Source of the DNA: Haloarchaeobius salinus
Lineage (GTDB): Archaea > Halobacteriota > Halobacteria > Halobacteriales > Natrialbaceae
Assembly: GCF_024464185.1 (NCBI RefSeq)
Contig: NZ_JANHAU010000001.1
Coordinates: 62,001 to 126,000, forward strand
Direction: 5' to 3'
DNA length: 64,000 nucleotides
A program made the position numbers and the translations under genes. Below the pieces are notes generated by a model. That model worked only from the letters and a program-made list of their open reading frames with translations. It did no database searches and had not been told where the DNA came from. The number at the start of each line of letters is the position of its first letter. Positions within the stretch are counted from its first letter, which is position 1. This document shows positions 44,369 through 53,460 of the stretch, in pieces.

Positions 44369-46900
44369 GTGAGCGAGGAACACGAACTATCGACGGACGA
44401 GGAATCGGTCGACTGGCCACCAGCGGACGGTGACGCCGTGGTGGTCGCCGAGGGGGGCGTCCGGGTTCGGAAGTGGGTGACTGACCGAGGGGCTGCGGTG
44501 CCAGTCGTGACGTACGACATCGCGTCGATGCGGGACGAACCGGTGACGCTGGAGCTCCGCGACTCGACACCGGACTCGCTGGAGCCCGACGAGTTCGGCT
44601 TCCACGACGACTACGAGGCCGAGAACTGGCGACGGACCGGACCACACGACATCGCGTACCGTCGCCGACTCGACCCGGACGAGTCGGTGACGACGGTGTA
44701 CGGCGTCCGGCGCTCGTCGCTGGACGACCCCGCGCCGTTCCTGAACGAGCCGACCATCGGCGTCACCGTCGACGCGGACGAGGCCGCCGAGGCCGCCGGC
44801 GAGGCCGTCTCCACGCTGGACGTCGACGGCGAGGAGATGAGCGTGACCGAACCCGCGGAGAGCGACGACGCCCCCGGCGAGGCGGACGACGACGCCGAAC
44901 CGGTCGAGACGCTCTCGCTCGACGACCCGGGCGAGGAACCGGAGACGGCCGTGGTCGCCCCACCGGCGGACGATGACGCCGACGCTGAGGCCGACACAGC
45001 GGCCGACGAACCGGAGACGGAGCCCGCGCCGACACACCGCGAGGGCGAGCCGATCGGTTCCGTCCTCGCCGCCGAACTCCGTGAGGACCGCATCCCCGAG
45101 GGCGACCGCGACGCCATCGCGTCGGCGCTGAACCTCGAACTGTCCGAATCGACCGCCGCATTCCTGGACCGGCTCCGCGACCGCGTCCAGCAGCGCCGCG
45201 ACCAGCTCGAAGACGAGATCGAGGAGCTCGACGAGAGCATCGCCGAGCTGTACGGGCTGAAGGCCGACGCGGCCGACGTCCAGCAGACCCGCGCCGACCT
45301 GCGCGACCTCGAGGACCGCGCCGCCGCGGAGAGCGACCTCGAGACCGTGCGAGACGCCGTCGAGACGCTCGACCAGGCGAAGGCCGAGGTCGACAGGCTC
45401 GCGGCGCTGGAGTCGCGACTCGACGACCTCTCGCAGGAGGCCGCCCGTGCCGAGACGGTCGAACAGCTCGACGAACGTGTCGACGAACTGGACGCGGCGG
45501 CCGCCCGCGCCGACGACCTCGACGAGCTCGTGGAGACGGTCGACGACGTCGAGGACCGGATGGCGACCGCCGAGTCGCTGCGCGAGACGGACGAACAGCT
45601 GGCCGAACTCGACGACGCCGCAGCCCGTGCCGACGACCTCGACGCGCTCGTCGACCGCGTCGGGCAGCACGAGACCGCGACGGACGAGGAGTTCGAGGCG
45701 GTCCGCGGCGAGCTCGACAGCGCCGTCGCGTCGGCCCGCTCCGAGCTCGACGCCGAGATCGAGTCGGTCCGGACGGACCTCGTGGCCGACCTCGAGGCGC
45801 TCCGTGCCGAGCGCGAAGCCGCGACCGCCGCGCTCCGAGAGGACCTGACCGGTCGCGTCGGCGACCTCCGCGCGGACACGGAGGCCGACATCGCGACCAT
45901 CGAGCGGACGCTCCAGGACGAGTACGTCACGCAGGCCGACGTGGACGCCGTCATCGAGGAGCGCATCGAGCGGAGCCTCCGGGCGACGATGCTGCTGGCG
46001 CTCGGTGCCGGCGGCGTGCTCCTCTCGCTGGTGCTCGCCGCGACCGGCGCGGCGTCCATCGCGCTCAGCGCATTCCTCGTGGGGGCGCTGCTGCTCGGCG
46101 GCTGGTGGTACCTCCAGCCCGGCGACATCCTGCCGGGCGGCGACGCGGCGGCCGACGCCGGCGTCCCCGGAGCCGACGCGGTCGCCTCCGGTGGCGGCGT
46201 CAGTGAACCGGACGACGGCGACGACGGTGCCGCCACCGAGGCGACGGAGGCAGACGCGACGACTGCCGAGGAACCCGAGCCGTCCCCCACTACCGACGAG
46301 GGAGCACCGGATGTCGCTGACGAAGCCGACGACGAACCCGACGCCGAGACCGTCACCGAGGAAGACGAGCCTGTGGTCGAGGCAGACGACGAACCCGACG
46401 CCGAGGCCGGGGTCGAAGCCGACGACGACACCGTCTCCGAGGCTGTCACCGACGACGGGAGCGACGACGAGTTCGGTGCCCACGCGGACCTCGAGGTCGG
46501 CGACATCGACCTCGGGAGTGACGAGGAAGCAGACACTCTCGAGGGTGACGAGGAAGTCGCCGAGATGGCGGACGTCGCCAGCGTGGAGCCGACGCCCGTC
46601 GACGAGGTCGAAGCGGTCGACGGGGACGACGACGAGCACGAACCGTCGCAGACCGGGGACGAAGAGACGCCGTTTGACGACGGATCGGACGACGTCGAAC
46701 GCGACACGGACGAGGAAGCAGTCGACGATGCGGGCGAAGATGCCGACGACGAGGCAGCGGACGCGTCCGACGACGACGAGACAGCCGGGTTCGACGCCGA
46801 CACGACCGACGTCGCAGACGACGACGCCGGTGCGGAGACCGACGACGTGGCCGCCGCTGCCGCCGCGGCTATCGAGGCCGTCGACGACGACGAGGAGTAG
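44369..46900 (+). CDS. Coiled-coil membrane protein with long acidic tail
   Basis: 843 residues, no named family recognised. An N-terminal globular domain (about 20-130: VAEGGVRVRKWVTDRGAAVP, VYGVRRSSLDDPAPFLNEP) is followed by an acidic linker, a long coiled coil (about 252-530, repeated AARADDLDELVETVDDVEDR-like units), two close membrane helices (MLLALGAGGVLLSLVLAA and IALSAFLVGALLLGGWWYL, about 543-585) and a 250-residue Asp/Glu tail. Predicted orientation puts a cytoplasmic coiled coil on a membrane hairpin. GTG start at 44369. Possibly a structural or chemoreceptor-like scaffold; function unknown. Monocistronic, 57 bases before hjc. Confidence 0.8.
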   Translation: MSEEHELSTDEESVDWPPADGDAVVVAEGGVRVRKWVTDRGAAVPVVTYDIASMRDEPVTLELRDSTPDSLEPDEFGFHDDYEAENWRRTGPHDIAYRRRLDPDESVTTVYGVRRSSLDDPAPFLNEPTIGVTVDADEAAEAAGEAVSTLDVDGEEMSVTEPAESDDAPGEADDDAEPVETLSLDDPGEEPETAVVAPPADDDADAEADTAADEPETEPAPTHREGEPIGSVLAAELREDRIPEGDRDAIASALNLELSESTAAFLDRLRDRVQQRRDQLEDEIEELDESIAELYGLKADAADVQQTRADLRDLEDRAAAESDLETVRDAVETLDQAKAEVDRLAALESRLDDLSQEAARAETVEQLDERVDELDAAAARADDLDELVETVDDVEDRMATAESLRETDEQLAELDDAAARADDLDALVDRVGQHETATDEEFEAVRGELDSAVASARSELDAEIESVRTDLVADLEALRAEREAATAALREDLTGRVGDLRADTEADIATIERTLQDEYVTQADVDAVIEERIERSLRATMLLALGAGGVLLSLVLAATGAASIALSAFLVGALLLGGWWYLQPGDILPGGDAAADAGVPGADAVASGGGVSEPDDGDDGAATEATEADATTAEEPEPSPTTDEGAPDVADEADDEPDAETVTEEDEPVVEADDEPDAEAGVEADDDTVSEAVTDDGSDDEFGAHADLEVGDIDLGSDEEADTLEGDEEVAEMADVASVEPTPVDEVEAVDGDDDEHEPSQTGDEETPFDDGSDDVERDTDEEAVDDAGEDADDEAADASDDDETAGFDADTTDVADDDAGAETDDVAAAAAAAIEAVDDDEE

Positions 46901-46926
46901 GACGACCGCGCGACCGACGACGGGCC

Positions 46927-46934
46927 ATTTTTAT
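46927..46934 (+). promoter_or_regulatory. TATA box of hjc
   Basis: TTTTTATC centred about 27 bases before the hjc ATG at 46958; leaderless spacing. Confidence 0.55.
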
Positions 46935-46957
46935 CCGACGCTCGCCGAGGAGTCCCC

Positions 46958-47383
46958 ATGAGTTCCAACCGCAAGGGCGACAGGCGGGAGCGCGAGCTCG
47001 TCAACCGCCTCGACGAGGCCGGCTTCGCGGTGATGCGAGCGCCGGCGAGCGGGAGCGCGACGGAGCGGGAGCTACCGGACGTCCTCGCGGGCGACGGCGA
47101 GCGGTTCTACGCCATCGAGGCGAAGTCCTCCTCGGGGCGACCCATCTACCTCGACGGGGAGGAGATCGAGGCGTTGCTGTACTTCTCGCAGAACTTCGGT
47201 GCGAAGGCGAGGGTCGGGGTGCGCTTCGACCGGGAGGACTGGTACTTCTTCCACCCGGCCGACCTGCACACGACGGACGGGGGGAACTACCGGGTGAAGA
47301 AGGAGACGGCGCTGTCCGACGGCACCGACTTCGAGGAGTTCGTCGGTGGCACGCGAAAGCGCGACCTCGGGGAGTACGAGTAG
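46958..47383 (+). CDS. hjc: Holliday junction resolvase
   Basis: Structure-selective nuclease cutting four-way DNA junctions in recombination. 141 residues, with the catalytic set of the Hjc family: E11 in [11 protein letters not shown]41 in LPDVLAG, E54 and K56 in AIEAKSSSG, spacing matching the Pyrococcus enzyme, plus the basic/aromatic [19 protein letters not shown]. Own promoter directly upstream. Confidence 0.95.
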   Translation: MSSNRKGDRRERELVNRLDEAGFAVMRAPASGSATERELPDVLAGDGERFYAIEAKSSSGRPIYLDGEEIEALLYFSQNFGAKARVGVRFDREDWYFFHPADLHTTDGGNYRVKKETALSDGTDFEEFVGGTRKRDLGEYE

Positions 47384-47506
47384 GCGAACAGGCGGTGCTG
47401 GGGAGCGTCCGGCGACACACCGCGCGACCGCGTCCCGCCGGACGGTGGCTGGTCAGGACACGCCCCGGTTGGCCGCCCCCTGGTATTTGAACCTCCGCCC
47501 CTCCAC

Positions 47507-48124
47507 TCAGTTCCCTTCGGGGTCGACGCGCCGGAGCCGCGACGCCGGGAATGAGTACACCCGGAGCGAGTCCGGCGTCGTGTCGTCGTCGACCGCAGCG
47601 CCGGCCGGGAAGACGGCGGTCACGACCGGGTCGTCGGCGGGGTACGCACGGTTGGTCTCGTACTCGGCGACGGTGCAGTCGTGGCTCTCGATGCGGACCT
47701 CGTCCGCCCGGCGGGGGGTGACACCGACGACGATGACCGTCGCGCCCGTCTCGCGGTCCGTGGCGAGGTCGCCGCGACGGAGCGCGTGCGGGTCGCAGAA
47801 GTGCGGTTCGGGTGCGTCCCGGTGGACGAACGTCGTGGTGCCACAGACGGCACAGCCGACTGCGACGTGGCTCGGCGGGGGCACCGCACCCTCGGTGATC
47901 TCGATGGCGACGCGACGGAGGTGCTTGCAGCGCTCGCCGCGGAACGTGTGATCGGGGCAGGTACAGCGGTGCTCGCGTGCGTCGACGAGGTACGAGCCGT
48001 GTTCGGTCGCGACGGCGTAGCGGCCGCTCCCGAGGGGGGCGACGGCCATCGGTTCGGTCCGTGCTCGCCGCGACCGGGGGTCGAGGTGGGCGTCGGCGGG
48101 GACGGGACGGGTGTAACGTGACAT
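47507..48124 (-). CDS. SWIM zinc-finger protein
   Basis: 205 residues. The SWIM motif CTCPDHTFRGERCKHL (C54, C56, C66, H68) sits in YLVDAREHRCTCPDHTF; a second metal site CAVCGTTTFVHRD..HFCDPHAL follows, then a beta-rich C-terminal part. SWIM proteins bind DNA or proteins and in archaea have been linked to recombinase helpers, but this one has no assigned role. I use the ATG at 48124: the open frame continues to 48193, yet the extra codons (AGA, ACA, TCA, CAA, GGA) depart from local GC-ending usage. Confidence 0.85.
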   Translation of the reverse strand: MSRYTRPVPADAHLDPRSRRARTEPMAVAPLGSGRYAVATEHGSYLVDAREHRCTCPDHTFRGERCKHLRRVAIEITEGAVPPPSHVAVGCAVCGTTTFVHRDAPEPHFCDPHALRRGDLATDRETGATVIVVGVTPRRADEVRIESHDCTVAEYETNRAYPADDPVVTAVFPAGAAVDDDTTPDSLRVYSFPASRLRRVDPEGN

Positions 48125-48318
48125 GGTTCCGGTCGGCGGTTGGACCGACGGACCGGACCGCTCTGACGCGGGTGTGATTCTGGTGTGCGTCATGCGTATG
48201 CTCCATCGAACCGTGCGATTCGTGCCGGTTCTTATTCGAGTAGAAATAGGGGTTGGAGCACCGTAAGTCTTCCACCGAATCGAACGGTTAAGGTGGCGCG
48301 GGACCCTACACCGGCCAA

Positions 48319-48663
48319 ATGGAGTTCCTGTCGGGGGGCGTTCCGCTCCACGCGCAGACGACGATCGTCGACCCGGTGCTGCTCGCGGTCATCGGACTGG
48401 CCGCGCTCGGGTCGGCGGTGCTGCTCGGGCTCGGGCTCGCGGCCTACGTCCGGCGAGGATCGCGGCCCTACCTCCTCGTCGTACTCGCGCTGGCGGCCAT
48501 CGCCGCGCGGTCGGCCGTCGCGTGGGTCACGATGCTGGGGATGCTCCCGGACGCGACCCACCACCTCGTCGAGCACAGCCTCGACGTGGTGATGACGGCG
48601 CTCGTCGTCGGTGCGGTGTGGTACGCGCGGTCGCTCCGACAGGGGACAGGGGTGAACCAATGA
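48319..48663 (+). CDS. Three-helix membrane protein paired with HTH regulator (DUF7471-like)
   Basis: 114 residues with three hydrophobic helices (DPVLLAVIGLAALGSAVLLGLGLAAYV, YLLVVLALAAIAARSAVAWV, VVMTALVVGAVWYARSL) and a conserved-looking HHLVEHSLDV between them. Its stop overlaps the start of the next HTH gene (ATGA), so both are translated from one message. Membrane/HTH pairs of this kind are frequent in haloarchaea; role unknown, a membrane sensor controlling the regulator being one possibility. Confidence 0.78.
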   Translation: MEFLSGGVPLHAQTTIVDPVLLAVIGLAALGSAVLLGLGLAAYVRRGSRPYLLVVLALAAIAARSAVAWVTMLGMLPDATHHLVEHSLDVVMTALVVGAVWYARSLRQGTGVNQ

Positions 48664-49172
48664 CGGACACGAGAGCACTCATCGCGACCGAGATCGAGGG
48701 AACGCCGGGGATCCACTTCAACGAGCTCGTCAGGGAGCTGCCCGTCGCGCCGGGACAGGTCCAGTACCACGTGCGCGACCTCGTCGGCGCTGGCGAGGTG
48801 GTCCGCGAGGAGCTGTTCGGGCGGACCCACTACTACCCGCCCGGCTACGACGAGTTCGACCGGGCGGCACTCGCCCTCGTCCGTCGCGAGACGACGCGGG
48901 AGGTACTGCTGACGCTCATCGAGGCCGGGCCGCAGGGGCCGAGGACGGTCGCCGACGAGGTGGGCATCGCCCGGTCGACGCTCGAGCACCACGTCGACAA
49001 CCTGGTCGAGGCTGGACTCGTGGAGAAGCGTCGCGACGCCCGGAACCGGGTAACACTTGTGCTCGCTGCACCAGCGCGGACCGGCGAGTTGCTCTCGGAC
49101 GTGACGCCGACGCTTCCCGAGCGCCTCGTCGACCGGTTCACGCTGCTGGTCGACGAACTGCTCGCCGAGTAG
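48660..49172 (+). CDS. Winged-helix transcription regulator (double wHTH)
   Basis: 170 residues with two winged-helix units: EIEGTPGIHFNELVRELPVAPGQVQYHV-type first unit (split here by length) and TREVLLTLIEAGPQGPRTVADEVGIARSTLEHHVDNLVE-type second unit. Both fit the MarR/ArsR-like archaeal group that often acts as repressor. ATG at 48660 overlaps the stop of the membrane-protein gene by four bases. Target unknown. Confidence 0.85.
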   Translation: MTDTRALIATEIEGTPGIHFNELVRELPVAPGQVQYHVRDLVGAGEVVREELFGRTHYYPPGYDEFDRAALALVRRETTREVLLTLIEAGPQGPRTVADEVGIARSTLEHHVDNLVEAGLVEKRRDARNRVTLVLAAPARTGELLSDVTPTLPERLVDRFTLLVDELLAE

Positions 49173-49337
49173 TTCTTGTACGATGCCGGCACCAGCCCCG
49201 GCGTGTCCTGACCGACGCGCGCCGGCGGCCTGGGCGGGTGTGCGACGAACCCCGGCGCGACAGCGGCCCGTCGCCTGTTCGCCCTTTCGACTCGTGCACC
49301 ACGCCGTTTTTTGCCGGCCAGTGCCAACCGCAACGCA

Positions 49338-50639
49338 ATGAGCCCCAGCGACAGCCGCGGAATCGACCGCCGCGAGTTCGTCAAGTCGGCGGTCGCCATC
49401 GGCGGCATGAGCGCCCTCTCCGCCTGCCTCGGACGGTTCGGTGACGGTGACGGGGAGTCCATCCCGACGGGTGTCGACGACCCGACCAGCCTGCCGGACC
49501 GACAGCACGCCTGGAACGACGCCATCCCGACCGACGACCACGGCAACCACGTCCTCGCCCGCCACCACGTCCTGCTGTACGCCGACTACGCGGGCGACGG
49601 GACGCCGACGGCCGACGAGCGCGAGACCGTCGAGGCCGCGTTCCGGAGCCTCGAACGCGCCTTCGAGTGGTCGAACGAGGGGCTGCTGTTCACGGTCGGC
49701 TACTCGCCGCGCTACTTCGACCGGTTCGAGGAGCCCCTGCCCGACTCGGTCGACCTGCCCGAGCCGGCGGCGCTCACGTCGTTCGAGGACCCCGAGCTGG
49801 ACAGCCACGACGTGGTCCTCCACCTCGCAAGCGACAGCGGGACGGCCCTGCTCGAGGCCGAGGAGGCGCTGAAGGGCAACAGCGACACCGCCAACGGCGT
49901 CGAGCTGTCGGCCCACCTCGGCGACGTGCTCGACCTCCCCGACGAGTTCCCCGGTCGGCGGACCGGCTTCGTCGGGGCAGGCCTGCCGGCGGAGAACAGC
50001 GACGTCTCGGGCATTCCCGACGGTGCGGAGATCGACGAGGACGCACCGCTGTACATGGGGTTCAAGTCCGGCTTCGAGAAGAACCAGGCGACGGAGGACG
50101 GCGTCACCATCTCGGAGGGGCCGTTCGCCGGCGCGACGACCCAGCACATCTCCCGCATCCGGCTCCGCCTCGACGACTGGTACGTCGAACAGGACCAGGA
50201 GGACCGCGTCGCGGAGATGTTCTGCCCGGCCCACGCGGAGAACGGGACCGTGGAGGGCGTCGGGGAGAACCTCGGCGACGACGCCGGCGTCGACGGCTGC
50301 GCCGAGACCATCGAGGAGGACGCCCGCTCGGCCGGCCGCGTCGGGCACTCCCAGAAGCTCGCCAGGGCCCGGACGGACGGCCGGCCGATCATCCTCAGAC
50401 GTGACTTCGATTCGACGGACCGCGGCGAGGCCGGCCTGCACTTCCTCGCGGTCCAGGAGGGTATCGGCGACTTCGTCGAGACGAAGACCGCGATGGCTGG
50501 CGAGGACCTCACCGACACCCCGACGATCCGCCAGCGCGTCAACAACGGCATCCAGGAGTACACGTTCGTGAAGCGTCGCGGGAACTTCCTGCTGCCGCCG
50601 CGGGCCCACCGTGCGCTCCCGACGCCGCGGCCGGAGTAG
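49338..50639 (+). CDS. Tat lipoprotein, DyP-peroxidase-like (DUF7405)
   Basis: 433-residue exported protein. Twin-arginine signal DRREFVKSAVAIGG (R11, R12) with lipobox LSACLG (C30). The mature part has RHHVLLYADYAGDGTPTADERETVEAAF, FTVGYSPRYFDRF and RRTGFVGAGLPAENSD, weakly like the ferredoxin-like repeats of DyP-type peroxidases such as EfeB, and FCPAHAENGTVEGVGENLG later. Heme-binding is not provable by eye. The next gene is a Tp34-like iron protein, supporting an iron or peroxide role at the cell surface. Confidence 0.75.
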   Translation: MSPSDSRGIDRREFVKSAVAIGGMSALSACLGRFGDGDGESIPTGVDDPTSLPDRQHAWNDAIPTDDHGNHVLARHHVLLYADYAGDGTPTADERETVEAAFRSLERAFEWSNEGLLFTVGYSPRYFDRFEEPLPDSVDLPEPAALTSFEDPELDSHDVVLHLASDSGTALLEAEEALKGNSDTANGVELSAHLGDVLDLPDEFPGRRTGFVGAGLPAENSDVSGIPDGAEIDEDAPLYMGFKSGFEKNQATEDGVTISEGPFAGATTQHISRIRLRLDDWYVEQDQEDRVAEMFCPAHAENGTVEGVGENLGDDAGVDGCAETIEEDARSAGRVGHSQKLARARTDGRPIILRRDFDSTDRGEAGLHFLAVQEGIGDFVETKTAMAGEDLTDTPTIRQRVNNGIQEYTFVKRRGNFLLPPRAHRALPTPRPE

Positions 50640-50729
50640 GCGACGACTCCGCCGTGGGTGAGCGGTGACACGGCCCGTTTCGACGGCTAAACCAGAAGCC
50701 GTTTTTCCGTCAGTCCCCGAGGCTGCACC

Positions 50730-51785
50730 ATGAACAGACGCACGTTCCTCGGGGCCACGGCGGGGGCCGCGAGCGCCGGGCTGGCCGGCTGTTTCGGGCT
50801 GCTCGAGACGCAGACGGCCGGCCAGCCGCCTGTCCTCTCCGACCGCCCGGACGCGGTCTACTACCCGACACACGTCGAGGGGATGAAGATGACCGACATG
50901 GCCACGTCGGGGGACTACGCCGCCGCGGTGATGTACAGCTACCCGCACCGGTTCTGGACGGTGACAGGCGACGAGGCGAGCAAACACGCCATCCGCGACC
51001 GCGACGACGCGCACGTCATGGTGAGCATCTGGGACCCCGAGACCGGGACGGTCGTCCCCGACGCCGGCGTCAGCATCGCGGTGACGAACGACGGCGAGAC
51101 CGTCACCGAGGAGGTCATCTACCCCATGCTCTCACAGCCGATGGGCTTCCACTACGGCGCGAACTTTGCGCTCGACGGCACCGCGAACTACACCGTCGGG
51201 GTCGGTATCGGCGGTCTCAGCGGCGTCGAGACTGTCGGCGCGTTCGACGGCCGGTTCGCGGAGTCGACGACCATCGACCTCGAGCTCTCCTACAGCGAGG
51301 CGGGGAAACAGGAGATCCGTTACGAGAACACGCCCGACAGGGCGGGCGACCTGGCGGCCGTCGAGCCGATGTCGACGATGGAGATGCCGCTGGGCATCGC
51401 TCCGACGGCCGACGAGCTGCCGGGCCAGACGGTCGGGACCGCGAGTTCGGGCGACGCGCAGTTCGTCGTGCAGGCGGTCGAGGCCGACCGGTTCGGCTCC
51501 GGCACGCACCTCGCGGTCTCGCCGCGGACGCCGTACAACGGGATGCTGATACCGCGCCTCGGTCTCGAGGCGTCCGTCGACCGCGACGGCCGGACCGTCC
51601 TCGACGACGCGCTCGGTGCGTTCCTCGACCCCGAGCTGGGCTACCACTACGGCGCGACGGTCGATGGACTCGAATCCGGCGACGAGCTGACACTCCGGGT
51701 GACGACCCCCCCGCAGGTGGCCCGCCACGAGGGCTACGAGACGGCGTTCCTGTCGTTCGAGCCGATGACGCTGTCTGTGGCGTAA
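50730..51785 (+). CDS. Tat lipoprotein, Tp34/P19-like metal-binding protein (DUF7350)
   Basis: 351 residues with twin-arginine signal NRRTFLGATAG and lipobox LAGCFG (C21). The first domain carries the likely metal site DAVYYPTHVEGMKM (His and Met ligands as in P19/Tp34) and a second half with MLSQPMGFHYGANFAL; a second beta domain (about 215-351) repeats the pattern GFLDPELGYHYGATVDG-like. P19/Tp34 proteins supply iron or copper to FTR1-type permeases; no permease is seen nearby. Same strand as the DyP-like gene, 90 bases after it. Confidence 0.8.
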   Translation: MNRRTFLGATAGAASAGLAGCFGLLETQTAGQPPVLSDRPDAVYYPTHVEGMKMTDMATSGDYAAAVMYSYPHRFWTVTGDEASKHAIRDRDDAHVMVSIWDPETGTVVPDAGVSIAVTNDGETVTEEVIYPMLSQPMGFHYGANFALDGTANYTVGVGIGGLSGVETVGAFDGRFAESTTIDLELSYSEAGKQEIRYENTPDRAGDLAAVEPMSTMEMPLGIAPTADELPGQTVGTASSGDAQFVVQAVEADRFGSGTHLAVSPRTPYNGMLIPRLGLEASVDRDGRTVLDDALGAFLDPELGYHYGATVDGLESGDELTLRVTTPPQVARHEGYETAFLSFEPMTLSVA

Positions 51786-51828
51786 GTACGACACGCTTTT
51801 GTCCCGGCCACTGAAACGCCGACACGAG

Positions 51829-52050
51829 ATGGACGCTGATACCGTCAAGGAGGTCGTGGTCGCCGGCGCCTCTGTCCTGGCCGTCATCGCTGCCATGGCC
51901 TACGTCGGGATGGCCTACGGGAGCGACACGGGCGTGTTGTCCACCCAGGGCGGCCGGATGCTCGCCTACGCCATCGCCGGCTTCGTCGTCCTGATGACCA
52001 TCGTCGGCTACACCCGCAGCTACTGGCTCGATCTCGAAGACGAGGAGTGA
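51829..52050 (+). CDS. Small two-helix membrane protein (DUF7472-like)
   Basis: 73 residues, two helices (VVAGASVLAVIAAMAYVGMAYG and MLAYAIAGFVVLMTIVGYTRSYWL) and an acidic tail. Follows the Tp34-like gene by 43 bases; its stop abuts the stop of the convergent priL. Function unknown; could belong to the metal module. Confidence 0.75.
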   Translation: MDADTVKEVVVAGASVLAVIAAMAYVGMAYGSDTGVLSTQGGRMLAYAIAGFVVLMTIVGYTRSYWLDLEDEE

Positions 52051-53079
52051 TCAGTCGTCGGCCGCGAGACGCGTCTCGTAGTACGACAGCGGGTGCACGA
52101 TGGTCTCGCAGGTCTCGTCCTTGTTCACGCAGTCGCCGTAGGTCTGCATCGTCGCACACGACACCGGCGGGTACGCGATCTCGCCCTCCGACGTGGCGAC
52201 GCGTTCGACGCCGTAGCGGATGCGCTCGGCGACCGTCTCGTCGTCCGGGTCGACGATGGCGACGACCTCCTCGGCGTGCATCCCGACCGTCGCACAGAAC
52301 GACAGCAGGACGAACCACGAGTGGTCGGGCAACTCCTCGCCGTCGCGGGCCCGCTCCAGCAGCGCGTCCACACAGGGCGGGAACGCCGCCGGCTCGACGT
52401 CGTCGAACGTGGTCGGAACCGCCGGGTCGGAGAGCACGTCCTCGACGGCCACGACGGCGTGGTCCAGGTGCTCGCCGATGGCATCGGGGACGGCGAACGG
52501 CAGGCCCGCGGCGACGCGCTCCTCGATGGCCGCCCGGAGCAGTTCGAGCAGCTCGTCTCGGGTGACCGGCACCTCGCCGTCGGCGAGGCTCCGGCGCGGG
52601 AGCCGCCAGTCGAGGTCGTCGAGGTCGCCCGCGAGCTGCAGGTACCGGGTGACCGCGACCTCGTAGCCGTCGTCGGTCGGGGTCACCTCGCCGTCGAGGT
52701 CGAACTCCGTCAGGAGCCGCTCGACGGTGAGATCCGTGTCGTTGCTTGTGAAGTTGAGTCCGTCCCCCCCGTCGAGGTCCGCGAGCACCCGCTCGTGGGC
52801 GGTCGCGGCCTCCGCCTTCGCGTACGTCCGGGTGACCACCGGGTCGTCCACCAGCGAGACGACGACGCGCGCGACCGGGTACGACAGCAGCTCGATGCGG
52901 TCGTCGCCGTGGGGCTCGCCGATGGTGTGGTCGGTGAGCGCCGACACCACCCGGTCGATAGCACGCTCGACCGCCGGCTCGTCGGGCCGGGCGACCAGCT
53001 CGCCGAGGTCGACGGCCGCCGCGTCGACCGCCTCGCGGGCGGCCGCGAAGAACGGGTACCGGGCGTGGAGACGCTCCAT
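52051..53079 (-). CDS. priL: DNA primase large subunit
   Basis: Regulatory subunit of archaeal primase, needed for primer initiation. 342 residues; begins MERLHARYPFFAAAREAV and shows four conserved cysteines expected to hold a [4Fe-4S] cluster: PPCVDALLE, PVSCATM, YGDCVNKDETC (two). I use ATG 53079; a GTG three codons earlier is possible. The upstream spacer contains the dispersed repeat copy B. Confidence 0.93.
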   Translation of the reverse strand: MERLHARYPFFAAAREAVDAAAVDLGELVARPDEPAVERAIDRVVSALTDHTIGEPHGDDRIELLSYPVARVVVSLVDDPVVTRTYAKAEAATAHERVLADLDGGDGLNFTSNDTDLTVERLLTEFDLDGEVTPTDDGYEVAVTRYLQLAGDLDDLDWRLPRRSLADGEVPVTRDELLELLRAAIEERVAAGLPFAVPDAIGEHLDHAVVAVEDVLSDPAVPTTFDDVEPAAFPPCVDALLERARDGEELPDHSWFVLLSFCATVGMHAEEVVAIVDPDDETVAERIRYGVERVATSEGEIAYPPVSCATMQTYGDCVNKDETCETIVHPLSYYETRLAADD

Positions 53080-53159
53080 CGGCGTCACGTTCCCGCTGTG
53101 CCCGGATAAACGCGACGGTCGGTCTCAACAGGATGTTTCGAGTGGTTTTCAGCTGCCCT
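53080..53159. promoter_or_regulatory. priL upstream region
   Basis: 80 bases between priL and the repeat copy. No strong TATA match; CCGGATAAACGC near 53102-53113 is the best candidate in the minus direction (GTTTATCC). Confidence 0.3.
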
Positions 53160-53425
53160 TCGAGCCGCTCTTTACACCTCGAAAGCCCCGAGTCGCGGGA
53201 GTCGGAGGCCTCGCCGCGCTCCTCGTTCCTGCGGTGCTTGCGTCGGCCACCTTCCTCCTGCGACTCGCCCCTTTCAGTCCCGCCCGACAGCACCGCAACC
53301 GTACCTCACACCTCCCCAGCCTCCTGCGATGCTCGGTCGCAGGCTCCCTGCGCTTCTCGTCCCTCGCACGGTGCTGGCTTGACGCGCTCGCTTCGCTCGC
53401 GCAGTCTTGCCAGCGCGCGCCAGCC
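53160..53425 (-). repeat. Dispersed non-coding repeat, long copy B
   Basis: On the minus strand this spacer carries, in the same order as copy A (6225-6565), GCGCGCTGGC, GAGCGAAGCGAGCG, GTGCGAGGGACGAGAAGCG, GCAGGAGGCTGGGGAGG, TGAGGTACGGTTGCGG, GGGACTGAAAGGGGCGAG and CTCGGGGCTTTCGAGG. Internal segments differ (for example the copy-specific GCCGACGCAAGCACC). It fills most of the 381-base gap between priL and the MaoC gene. No open frame is shared between copies. Confidence 0.8.
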
Positions 53426-53460
53426 AGCTGGTCGAGAATCGAAGAATCGCCAGAACAGAC

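Noticed and set aside
47384-47506. Searched for an RNA gene between hjc and the SWIM gene
   Set aside because: No tRNA-like folding or conserved box found; ordinary G+C-rich spacer.
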